Positions 30,701-41,300 of a DNA stretch of 64,000 nt are shown piece after piece. Each line of letters starts with the position of its first letter. Position 1 is the stretch's first letter. Made by a program: the position numbers and the translations under genes. The stretch spans positions 18,036,001 to 18,100,000 of the forward strand of contig NC_071627.1 in NCBI RefSeq assembly GCF_014839835.1, given 5' to 3'. A model generated the notes under the pieces. It saw nothing but the letters and a program-made list of their open reading frames with translations, ran no database searches and was not told the origin of the DNA. This stretch comes from Dryobates pubescens (lineage: Eukaryota > Chordata > Aves > Piciformes > Picidae).

Positions 30701-33163
30701 CCATGAGGGACCCTGCCAGTAGCTCCCCCCTGCTCGGCAGAGGGTCTCGGGGGGGGCGGTGGGGGAGGGTGTGCGAGGGGCCCGGCGTCTCCTGGGTCCC
30801 TCCCCGAGCTGAGGGCGGGGCGGAGCGGCGGGGCGGGAGCCCGGGCGGGGCGGCGCGCGGTGACGGCGCGGGAGCGCTCACCGGAGACAAAGGCAGCGCC
30901 GGGAGGCGGCGGCGGCGCCGCGCACCGGGCGCGCACCGGGCCCCCTTCCCTTCTCCCTTCCCCCCACCCCCGCCCTGTCCCCCCTCCCCACCGATGCCCT
31001 ATGGAGCCGCCGCCGCCTGCCGCCTGAGCCACGTGCGCCGCCGGTAACGGGAGCCGCGGAGGGAACGGGCGCGGCGCCTCCGCCTGTTGCGCGGAGCGGA
31101 GGCTGCGGGACCGGGGCGGGGAAGCGTGGGGCCTCCATCACCGGGAACCGACGGTCGGGGCGGAGGCGCGCGGCACGTAGCGGGGCGCGCGCCCCCGGGG
31201 AGGAGGAAGAGAAGGAGGGGGCTGCCGTCGCGCCCGGCACCGGGGAGGTCCCCGGCGGGGTTCTTCCCCTCTGGCCGGAGATACCGGGCGGGTATGCGAC
31301 GCGGACAGCGGGGCCCAGGCCGCGTCCGGGGAGAGCTGCGGAGCGGCCCGGGGGTACCGGCGGGGCCCTGCTCGGCGGCTGCTCCCGGTCCATTCCCCGC
31401 CCGGCGTGGGTGTCTCCCAGCCCGGCCCCCACGCCTCCCCCAGCCCGCACGTCCCTGGCCCCGGCAGCTCCGCTCCCCCCCGCACCCCGAGCTGCAAACG
31501 CCCCCGTTCCCTCGGCGCCGACAGCCCGCCCTGCCCTAGTTCCCGGTGTCCCGTTATCCCGGTGCTTGACCCACGTCCCTTCCCGCACGGTGCTCCCCTC
31601 CACTCCGGTATACCTTCGCGGAGATACCCAGGCCAGGAGCCTGTTGCAGCTGGGGTCAGTGAGCTCTGCCCGCTACGAGCTGGCCTTAGCCAGGCACCTC
31701 GGAATGGGCACCCCCTCCCCAAACACCTCGATGCTGCCTCTGGCCCCACCTTCGTCTACATGATGAAGTACCCACCGCTGCCTGCAGTGCCAGCTGCTGT
31801 CTGCCGAAGTGGGGCTAGGGTTCCCTGGCCTCCTCTTCCCCCCCCCGCCCCCCATACCTCCTTCCTTCTAGATGGGCTTGGCCTCTGGCCCCACAGCTCC
31901 ACTGTCCCTCCTGCTGCCCCGCCTGTCCTTTCGGCACCTACTGGTTCTGCCGTGGCAGCCGGCAGCATGGCCCTGGCCGATGGGGCAGTGGGAAATCCCA
32001 CACCCCGTCACTGAGCAAAGGCACATAGGAAAGCGATGGTGTCTCCATGGTGGCCCTGCCATCAGCTGCCACCGCTCCGTTGCTTGCTCTCCTTCCCACT
32101 GATGAGCCTGTTTTCTCCCACACCATGATAATAATAATCATGATGGGTGCTTGCATGCCTGCCTGCAAGCACCCATGGATGCTGCTCCCCGCTCACTGAT
32201 GTGCATGGTCCCCCGGCACATGATGTCCCTATTCAGTGCTTGGCTGGACATGGCTGAGCTGTCACCCTGCCTAAGGACAGGGACCTGATCAGTGACACTT
32301 CCCATTGCCATCACCCCCTTCCCTCTGTCACCATGCCAGGGTGCCACCATTCCCTGAGCTTCTCCTCTGGCCACGAGGCTAGTGGTGCACGTGCTCACGC
32401 CAGCACCACGTGCCAGCAGCAGTGGGCAGCTCCGCACATCCCTTCTCCTCCCTGAGGCACCCTGCCTGCTGTGGGGTGGCATGGGGTATGGAGCTGCCTG
32501 GGCTCTCCAGTCGGTTTGGGGCGTTCTGGGCGGGGAGGAAGAAGGGATGGCAGCAGACGCCTCATGGTCTTAAAGGCACCTATGGTGTGGGGCCTCAGCG
32601 CCCATCTCCTGCACTAGAGGGCCCAGCACCACCATGGCAGGGTGCTGGGAGGGGTGCGGATTAGCAGCCGTGGGGGCGATGGCGGGGGTGCGCATGGGGC
32701 TGAGCATGGCTCCCCACCGGCTGCGGGTGCCGCTGCGCATGTGGAACGAATCACCATGGGAACGGGGCTACCGCGTCCCCGCCACACTCACACTCACATC
32801 TGTCTCGTTGCAGGGCCCCCTCCCCAACGACCCTCTCCCAGCGATGGGCAGTGGGACCCCACCGGCCCCATCCCCCCGCCGCCCACCCCACCGGCCCCCT
32901 GCCCCACCACCCACCCAGCGCACCCAGGCCTGACCCTCCTGCTCCAGCCCCCCACAGTTCCATGGCGAGGATGGACCCCTGACGGTGGGCACCCACGGGC
33001 CGAAGGAGACGCCGCCGCTGGGCACGGCACAAGGAGATGCTCTCGGCAGCCCTGACAGCATCGGGTGCTGCCCTGGCCCTGCCACCGCCGCCCTGAGCAT
33101 CCCGTCCCCTACCCCGAGGGCAGAGAGAGAGGCAGGGGCCTCCCCCCCGGGCCGGCAGCCAAG
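30700..33163 (+). promoter_or_regulatory. PRR7 CpG island, leader exon, intron and 5'UTR
   Basis: Sequence from 30700 to about 31560 is very CpG-rich. It includes a CACGTG E-box (31030-31035) just before a possible leader-exon donor (CCG|GTAACG at 31043). A strong acceptor (GTCTCGTTGCAG) ends at 32813, so the coding exon probably runs 32814-33461 with 350 nt of 5'UTR. That leader carries a 29-codon upstream frame (32844-32933, rich in Pro and Arg) and a 6-codon one starting at 32962. The intron 31050-32810 shows no other gene. Confidence 0.55.
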
Positions 33164-33970
33164 ATGGTGATGTCCCAGGGCACCTACACCTTCCTCACCT
33201 GCTTCGCGGGCTTCTGGCTCATCTGGGGGCTCATCGTGCTGCTGTGCTGCTTCTGCAGCTACCTGCGGCGGCGGGTGAAGCGGCAGCAGGAAGAGCGGCT
33301 GCGGGAGCAGAGCCTGCGTGCGCTGGAGCTGGAGCCGCTGCACTACGAGGGTTACGGGGGCAGCCCCCCCGGCATCGCCATTCCCCACCGCCTCCGCCTT
33401 GAGCCCCACCATCATCACCCTCACCACATCCCACCCCCCCGGCCCTGGAGCTGTCGGCACGGTAAGGAGCAGGGAGGGGTTCTCGGTGTCCCCGGATGGG
33501 ATTTTTTGGGGAGGAAATGGTGCGAGAGCCGGGGAGCAGCACTAACGGCAGCAGGGGTCCGGGGGGGGCTTTGCCTTGCAGAGTCAGACTTGTCAAAGCC
33601 GCCGTGTTACGAGGAAGCCCTTCTGATGGCGGAGCCCCCACCGCCGTACAGCGAGGTGCTGATGGACACACGGGGGCTCTACCGCAAAATCAATGCCCCT
33701 TTCCTGAGCCACGAGCGGCTGGAGAAGCAGGAGCAGCCCCCCAGCTACAAACCCCTTTTCCTGGACGCCAGTTACGGTTCGGCACTGCACCTGCCCCGCT
33801 CGGCCAGCCCCGGCCACGCCTGCCCGGACCTCTACCTGCAGGCAGAGTGCTCCCCCCGCATGTTTCCCAGCTGGACGGACTCGGAGCTCAGCAGCAGGGA
33901 CACCTACGAGCCGGGACCCTGGCACCTCCCAGTCTCCATGCCCCTCTTCGGCAGGACTACCGCTGTCTAA
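33164..33970 (+). CDS. PRR7: Proline-rich protein 7 (synaptic transmembrane adaptor)
   Basis: Small postsynaptic-density membrane protein that binds PSD-95 and, in mammals, also acts in T-cell signalling. Coding exons 33164-33461 and 33582-33970 give 228 aa (human 274). [17 protein letters not shown] opens the protein, and a single membrane segment ([14 protein letters not shown], about residues 18-31) has cysteines that may be palmitoylated. Basic [14 protein letters not shown] follows. The C-terminal half keeps [18 protein letters not shown] (a PPxY-type WW ligand) and [11 protein letters not shown], and ends GRTTAV, a class I PDZ ligand. The shorter length comes from a reduced His/Pro-rich middle (only HHHHPHH remains). 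The intron is 120 nt. The start is fixed by the conserved N-terminus. Confidence 0.96.
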   Translation: MVMSQGTYTFLTCFAGFWLIWGLIVLLCCFCSYLRRRVKRQQEERLREQSLRALELEPLHYEGYGGSPPGIAIPHRLRLEPHHHHPHHIPPPRPWSCRHGKEQGGVLGVPGWDFLGRKWCESRGAALTAAGVRGGLCLAESDLSKPPCYEEALLMAEPPPPYSEVLMDTRGLYRKINAPFLSHERLEKQEQPPSYKPLFLDASYGSALHLPRSASPGHACPDLYLQAECSPRMFPSWTDSELSSRDTYEPGPWHLPVSMPLFGRTTAV

Positions 33971-34219
33971 CAGATGCCTCGGGGGATCCCCGGACCTTGC
34001 CATGGGTACCTCTCCGGCACTAAGGGGTTGGTTTTGGCTGCCCGCATCACCCCGGGGACACCAGCCCTGGCATGGGCCATCGCTGCCGGCGTGGAAGGGG
34101 CTGGTTCCCCATCTGGCCCCTGCCAGCCTCCCCATGGCTGGGGGCCCCCCCATGACTGGGGGCGCTGGGGACCTGGACTCTACTCTGTTTCTTAAATTTT
34201 TTGTTTGTTACAGTTTGAG

Positions 34220-34225
34220 AATAAA
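34220..34225 (+). terminator. Polyadenylation signal of PRR7
   Basis: AATAAA lies 250 nt after the PRR7 stop. The transcript should end near 34240, about 110-130 nt short of the converging DBN1 3' end. Confidence 0.85.
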
Positions 34226-34370
34226 AGTTTGTGGCTCGGGTTCGCCTCCCGGCGGGCTGGCATCATGAAACCCCCGCGGGGCAGAGGCAGTTTCCCCACC
34301 CCACCCCCCGCCGTCATCGCGACCCTCCCTGCCTCCCCCTCCAGCAGGCTGCAGCCCCCATGGGAGTCGC

Positions 34371-35045
34371 TTTATTTATTAACAGACATGAGCACACCGC
34401 CGGTACAGAACTTGTGCTTTCCAAAAACAGTTACGGGGCGGGGGGGGGGACGGAGAAGGGCCAAGCAGGGGCCAAGCTGGGGGGAAGAGAGGGGGTCCCA
34501 GCGAGGAAGGAGTGGAAGGGTAAAAAGCCCACCGCCAGCTCCCTGCCGGGTTTTGGTGGGGGGAGGGGGGGAATGCCACCGGCCGCAGCCTCGCCTCGGT
34601 CGGGTTACTTTATTGCCATATTCATTTATTATTATGATGATTCCTTGTGTTTTGTTTTGTTTTGTTGTTTTTTAAACTCGTGCAAAGTACTGGGAGGGAG
34701 TGCTCTCGGGGCGGGCACGACGAGAACGAGGACCCTGTCCCACAGCCGGGCAAGGGATGCGAGCATGTGTCCCCCCCCCACAAAGGGACGCTGGGGCAGG
34801 ACACTGCTAAGGGGAGGCTGGGGGGCTGACACGGCTCCTACCGACAACTTAAAAAAGAGAAGGGGGGGACGGGGCTGTAAAAGGTGCCCCGAGGCGGGGG
34901 CGCAGCGGGGTGGCCCCTACCCGGAGACCTCATCCTGCGGGGCCCCGGAGGGGTGAGGGGTGGGTCCAGCCCCTGTCTGCGGCCCCCGCTATGCCCCACG
35001 CCGGCTGGGGCGGGGAGCTGCCTGCGCCGGCAGTGGGGCCCAGGC
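34371..35045 (-). terminator. DBN1 3'UTR and poly(A) signals
   Basis: On the minus strand overlapping AATAAATAAA (plus 34371-34380) lies about 670 nt beyond the DBN1 stop and probably ends the transcript. A further AATAAA (plus 34609-34614) could give a shorter 3'UTR. This is the last feature before the PRR7 3' end. Confidence 0.75.
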
Positions 35046-38000
35046 TTAAAGGTCCCCCCCGAAGCTCTCCTCCTCCTCGGGCAGGGGGTCCGTGTCCCAG
35101 CATGTGATGTCGATCTCTGGGGGGAGCAGGGTGGGGGTGAGTGAATCCGGGTGGCATGAGATGCCCCACAGAGGGATTCAGGGTGCTGTGGGGTGTCCCA
35201 CAGAGCAACAAACCTACTCCCCCCATCCCCACTCACCTGGGGGTTTGTTGTAGAAGACAGGCTGGGGAGCTTTGGCAGACAGCTCCTCCGGAGGGGGCAC
35301 CTCCTCCTCCTGAGACTGGCTGAAGTAGCCCTCGCTGGCCTGGGGTGGGGCAGGTCATTAGGACCCACCCCCCCCACACCACACCCCCAGCCACCTCATC
35401 ATTCCCTGCCCAACACTCTCCCACAGATGCTCACCTGCTCCCCACGACCTGGTGTCCCATCCTTTGGGGCCATCTCTCCATTGGTGATAGGAGGGGTCTC
35501 CCGGCCCAAGTTGTCCTCCTGAGGGGCATGCTGGCAGTCAAGATCCTGGGGCTGGGGGTCCCCCATGTCAGCTGTCTCCTCCTCCTGCTCCACGTCGCAG
35601 AAGGTGGCAGGGGGCTCGGGCAGCTCATCAAGGCTCAGCAGGGCCCCATCACTGGGTAGCACAGCTGGGGGACCCTCAGGGACAGGGGCAGCAGGCAGGG
35701 GCCAGGAAGCTGGGGGGGTCACCCCGTCGCTCTCCCACAGGTCGATGAGGCTCTCAGGGTTGGGGGTCCCTTCAGGCTGGGACTCGGTGGCCATGGGTGG
35801 CAGGGTGGGCTCAGCAGGCTCCAGGGTCACCAGGTCCCCCAGGGCATCACCCCCTTCTGTCCACACTGGCCTGGGGCTGGACTCATCCCTGGGGGACTCA
35901 GTGGCCTTGTCCTCGGGCCCTGGGAAGGGCCAGTGCTGCTCGGGGGTGGCTGGTTCAGCCTCCTGGGTGCTGGGGGAGTCTGCAAGGTGGGGACAGTTGT
36001 CAGTGGGGACAGACCCCTCTTTCCCTTATCCAGGGCTAGGGGATACTTGGGGACAGGGCTGTAGCTGGGGATGGGGGGAGTGGAGAGGGAGCTGTCCTGT
36101 GGGCTGGGAGTAGCGGGGATGGGTGCAAGTGGCTGGGAAGGTAAGGGGAGCAATGGTACCAGGGGACTAAGGGGACATGGGAGGGTGTGGGCTGTGAAAG
36201 AGAGGGAAGGCGTGGGAGCAAGGCGATTTCTTGAAGGGTGGCTGGGCCCTGCTGGGGTGGGAGGAGTATCTGTGAGGCACAAAGGGATGTGGAGGGGATT
36301 GGGAGGAGTGCACTAGGAAGATGCAGAAGGGGAAGCTGGGATGCAGCAGAAGATACAAAGGGGCCAGTGGGGCGCAGCAGGGACAGATGGGAAATGCATA
36401 AGAGCTGGCTGGGATGCACTGGGGATGCAGCAGGACAGTAGGGATGCATGGGAGGAGGCAGCAACACTGTCAGGGATGTACTGGGAAATGCAGCACAGAC
36501 AACAGGACTGCCCTGGTTGATGCTGCAGCAATGGAGATGGAGACTGACTGGCTGGGGCAATGCACTGGCACTGTCAGAGTGAAGCATGGGGAGGCTGAGC
36601 AGAGACAGCAGGGATGCACTGGTGTTAGAAAATGCACTGGAGGCAACAGGGGTGTAACAATGTCGGCAGGGCTGCACTGGGGGATGCAGCAGAGACAGCT
36701 GGGATGCACTGGAAGAATGCAAGGATGACGGCGGGGATGCAGCGACGCAGAGCAGTGGGTATGGTGGGGACGTGCTGGGACGCAACAGAGCCGGCAGGGG
36801 CTACGACAAAGGCCGGAGCTGGGAGGCACTGAGCAGGGCAGGGGGTGGGCAGCAGGGCTGCAGCACTAGGGCTGCTATGGTGGCTGCAGAGGAGCTGAGG
36901 GGGCTGCAGCGGGGATGCACTGCGGGGAACCGCAGGGATGTGCCCGGACAGCCACAGGCAGGGGCAGGCAGAGCCAGCCCTGTGCCCACCTTTGGGCATT
37001 GCCGGCGTCTTGCTGCCCGGCGCGCGGGTGCCCGGCTCAGCCAGCGGCGTGGCGGCCGGGCTGGACTCGCAGGGGCTGCAGCCCGCTGCCGAGGCCTTGC
37101 GATAGGTGTCCGAGTGGCTGCCTGCGGACAAGGGAGACAGGGTGCCATGGGGGGGCTGTCCCTATCAGGGGAGGACCAGCACCCTAGTGCCACCCCTGCT
37201 CTTGCCCCACGCTGACCAGGCCATCAGCTGTCAAATTCATGTCACCTTGTACCTGCCGCTGCACTGTCCCCTCCAGTGGTTGTGCAGAGGCACCCATGGG
37301 TGCAGCAACCACTATGCCCTGCTCTGGGCTTCCACACGTGCCTGCTGCAGCACCCCCATCTGCAAGATACAGGGACAGGCAGCCCTATACCTGCCATGGT
37401 GCACAGTGGCCTTGCCCACACATCACCACAGCCTGACCTCTGCAGGCACAGCTCTGTGCCCTGCTACCCCAGGCTGGCACGGCCCCACATGGCCCCAAGC
37501 ACTGTCTGGTCCCTTCTGCTCCACAGGCACAGCCCCATATGATCCTGGGCACAGCCTTTTCCATCTCTGCGAGCACAGTCTGGCATGGTTCAGGGCAAAG
37601 TCTGCCCTGTCCCTTTCTGTCCCACGGTCACAACCTGCTCCATCCACCTCTGCCTCAGGAGCAGAGCCTGTACTGTGCCCCTTCCATCCCATGGGCACAG
37701 CCCGCTCTAACAGCACAGTATCATCTCCCTGGGCACAGCTCTGCCCTGTCACTGTCACAGGGACACAGACTGCTCAGTGCTGCCTCCCCGTACCATGGGC
37801 ACAACCTGCCCCATGGGCACAGCCTGCTGCATACCCCAACCCTAGGGGCACAGAACCCACTGTGGGGCCAGACGGATCATGCAGGGTGTTAGTGGGTGCA
37901 GGCACAGCCCCTGTCAGGGTGCCCAGCCCCCTTGGGGTGCCCATGGGAGGGGCGCTGCTGTTGCTGTCAGTCCGGTGTGCCGTGGGGCTGGGATGGGCTG

Positions 38001-38257
38001 TGGCTTGGTCCCCCAGAGCTGCATGCCTGGGGACTCCCAGCTACCTACATGGGAAGAAAGAGGAGAGATTTGGGGTGCGATGGCAGGTGATATAGGGGAA
38101 GGGGGTCCGTGGGGGGGAGGAGGAGGAGGAGGAGGAAGAAGGTGGCCCACTGTCAGCTGTCTTTATGAAAGGACAGTGCAGACGACCTGCTGAGAGAAAG
38201 ACAGACAGACGGACAGACAGGGAGACAGAGAGAGAGAGGGAGAGTGAGAAAGGCGGG

Positions 38258-38308
<51 letters not shown>

Positions 38309-41300
38309 GTCAGTCCCTGCTCAGTGCAGCCATGGTGGGGCCAGGGCACAGGGGCACCAGGTCGGGAGGGTGCTGGGACAGGAGGTAGCACTGACAGTGC
38401 AGGGTGGGAGGATGACAAGACGGGAGGATGGCAGGACAAGAGGATGGAACGACAGCAGGACAGAAGGATGGGAGGCAATGCTGCATGGCCAGGTGGGAAG
38501 AGAGGCCTAGACACAGGCATGTGATCAACTGTCTTCTTAGGCATAGCACAGCCACCACAGCATGAACCCACAGTACAACCCACGGCACAGCACAGCTACA
38601 GCACACAGCCCACAGCCCACAGCACGACTGATAGCACAGCCCCACAGCACAGCTCATGGCATGACCCATGGCATGACCCCACAGCAAGAACACACACCAT
38701 AGCACCCTCCCTGTCCTGGCACAGTCCCTGAGCACAGCAGCACAGCACAACCCCCAGCACAGTCCTATGGCATGGCCCCATGGCCAGAGGCATCCACCAG
38801 GACAGCCAGTCCCTGTCCTAGAGACACAAAGAGAGTCCTGGGACTGGACCCCAGGCTGTGGAGCAGCCCAGTCTCCCCACAGGGCACACTCTGTCAGCTG
38901 GGAGCACACTGTGCCCTACACCTGCACCACTTATGCCCCTTTTAGCTTTTCCTGTGGGACGAGTTTCTTTCCCAAGCCACCCTCAGACTTCCATTTGCCC
39001 ACCCCTGCTACACTGACCATGCTGCCAGCATGGCTGCTGGCACAATGCCCTGACAGGTGAGTGGATGACATCCAACAGGGAGCAGGATGGGCCCCCTCTT
39101 GCTGAAGACACCCTTGCATCCAGCCCCTGCCAAGCTGCCCCAGCTGCAGGGGCCACATGAAGTGCAGCGGCAGTGTTGATAATGGTGGCACAGCAGAGCA
39201 GGACCTCCTGCTGTCCTTGTGCCCTCAGCACCCAACAGCACTGTAGACAGCAGAGAGGACATCCCCTCCCTGTATTACAACCCTTGTCCTCCCAAGACCC
39301 TGCTGTGACCTGCTGAGCTGCAGAGAGCCCTAGCAGCACCACACTCACCTGCTCCACAGCCTGCAGCCCCTCTTGGCCTCTCCACAACCCCCCAGTGCCT
39401 GCAGTCCCCCAGCCCCTCACCTGTCCTGTGGCTGCCTGGCGAGACAGCATCACTGCTGCCTGATGCCACCCGCTCCTGCTGCTTGAAGAAGTCCCGGGGG
39501 TTGTCGGGCCGCTGAGCAATGATGGCAGCAGCCTCCTGTGGGGACAGGCACAAGGGAGGCTGAGACCCATTGCCCCAGCGGTGTGAGGCTGTGGGCATCA
39601 CTGGCTAAGGAGAAAGGACCAGCATCAGGCACAGCTGCTGCTGCACTCACCTCCACCTCTGACTCTGATTTCCTGAGCTGCTGTCTGTCATCTTCCTCTT
39701 GCTGGTCCCCCTGGAGAGGGACATGGTGTAAATCTCCAAAGCCCCAAGACACCCCAGGAACCTGGCTGGGAAAAGCCCTTCCCAGGGTGTGATTCTGGGT
39801 GCAGCTCCCCTGGCCCCATGCCCACTGCAGCACTCACAAAGATGGACTGCTCCTTCAAACGCTGCCGAGCCTCCTCTGCCTCCATGCTCCGCTGCTTCCG
39901 CCTGCCATGGGCACACAGGAGAGGGACTGGGCACTGGCTCCTGCCAGTCCCTACCCCAACCCATGCCAGGAACAAGCACCCATGCGCCCTCCCAGACGCT
40001 TGCAGCACGTGCAGAACCATCCTGCACACGCTGCTCAGGTCTCTCCCTAGCCCCTGCCATGCCTGTGCTCCTCGATTTGCTCCTCTCGCTCCCGGTAGCG
40101 CCGCTCCCGCTCCTCCTGCTCCAGCCGCTCCTGCTCCATCCGCTCCTGCTCGAACCGCAGCCGGGCATCCAGGGCCTTTTTCCGCTCCTCTTCCTTACGC
40201 AATTCCTCCTCTTTCTAGTAGGGTGGGGATGAAGAACAGGGCTGCCCATCAGCTCAGCAGCAGCTCACCCTGCTGGCGCTACCCACTGTCCCAACCCGTA
40301 CCCCACCTTGGCTTGTTCCCAGAACTGCTCCCGATTGAGCCGCTTCATCTCCACGGTGGCATCAGTCTTCTGGTAAGTGGTGCCCTGGGACAGAGGAGAG
40401 GTGGGAGGGGTGGAGGGGCTGGGATCAGTGAGGGGGAACAATAGTAAGCAGCTCACAGGGTGATGGACTGTGGCAGACAGGAGCCCTGGGCAGGAGGGAC
40501 ACCCCGCACCCATTGCCACCATCGTTGCCATCACCGCCATGGGGACATTACCACGGGCTCGGCGTTCTCATCCTCCCGCAGCCGCAGGCGGTGCAGCACG
40601 GGGCTGGAGACACGAGCCAGCCCGTTGGAGAGCCGCTGCCCAATAGCCCCTGGGTCGATGTCCTCCACGCTGCTGGCGTTGACAATGACATCCACACCCT
40701 GGGGGGAAAAGCAGCCATCAGGGACCAGGTTTGGTGCCCCAGCAGCATCATCCCCCTCCCAAGAGTCACTCACCTGGAAGAACTCAGCAATTTTGGCCAC
40801 ATGGCTGGCGCAGGCGCATTTGCGGGCATCCGGCACATCCTCGCCCACCTGTGGCATCCAGGGAGGGGCTGAGCCGGAGAGGGGTGGCAAGGTGACCGCC
40901 ACCCTGCTGACCACCACAGGGCAGAGGGACCGTGGGGCACCCACACTCCTCTGGTAACCCCAGGCTCCTCCCTCGCACTCAGACATGTTCCTGCCAACAC
41001 TGTAACCTTGCTGGGCACAGCACTGGCACACCCAGCACGGCCCACGTCACACTCACCCAGTTGACGAGGACATATTTGGGGAGCACCGCCTGGGGGTCCT
41101 TGACGCTGCAGAAGCCATACATCACCTTCTGGATCTCGAAGTGGCCAGAGAGCTCCAGCAAACCTCCACCTGGCACAGCACTGTCAGTCCAGGTCCATCC
41201 AGCACCAGGATAGGTGCTGGGGAAAATGCTGGAAAAGCTGAGCTGGTTGCGGGGACAGACGACCTTACCTCCTGATGCTGCCAGCTTCAGGTCATCGGAG

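Noticed and set aside
36036-36785. 249-codon minus frame rich in Ser, Leu and Pro
   Set aside because: It arises from the degenerate minisatellite in a DBN1 intron. It is on the DBN1 strand but joins no exon in frame.
37106-38095. 329-codon plus frame
   Set aside because: It runs antisense to DBN1 across a GGCACAGCC-type minisatellite and antisense to the drebrin A exon. It has no recognisable domain.
38221-38305. Alternating Leu-Ser frame in the CT tract read together with the drebrin A exon
   Set aside because: The frame is open by chance of the dinucleotide repeat. The acceptor CTCTCAGCAG and the known drebrin A insert begin after it.
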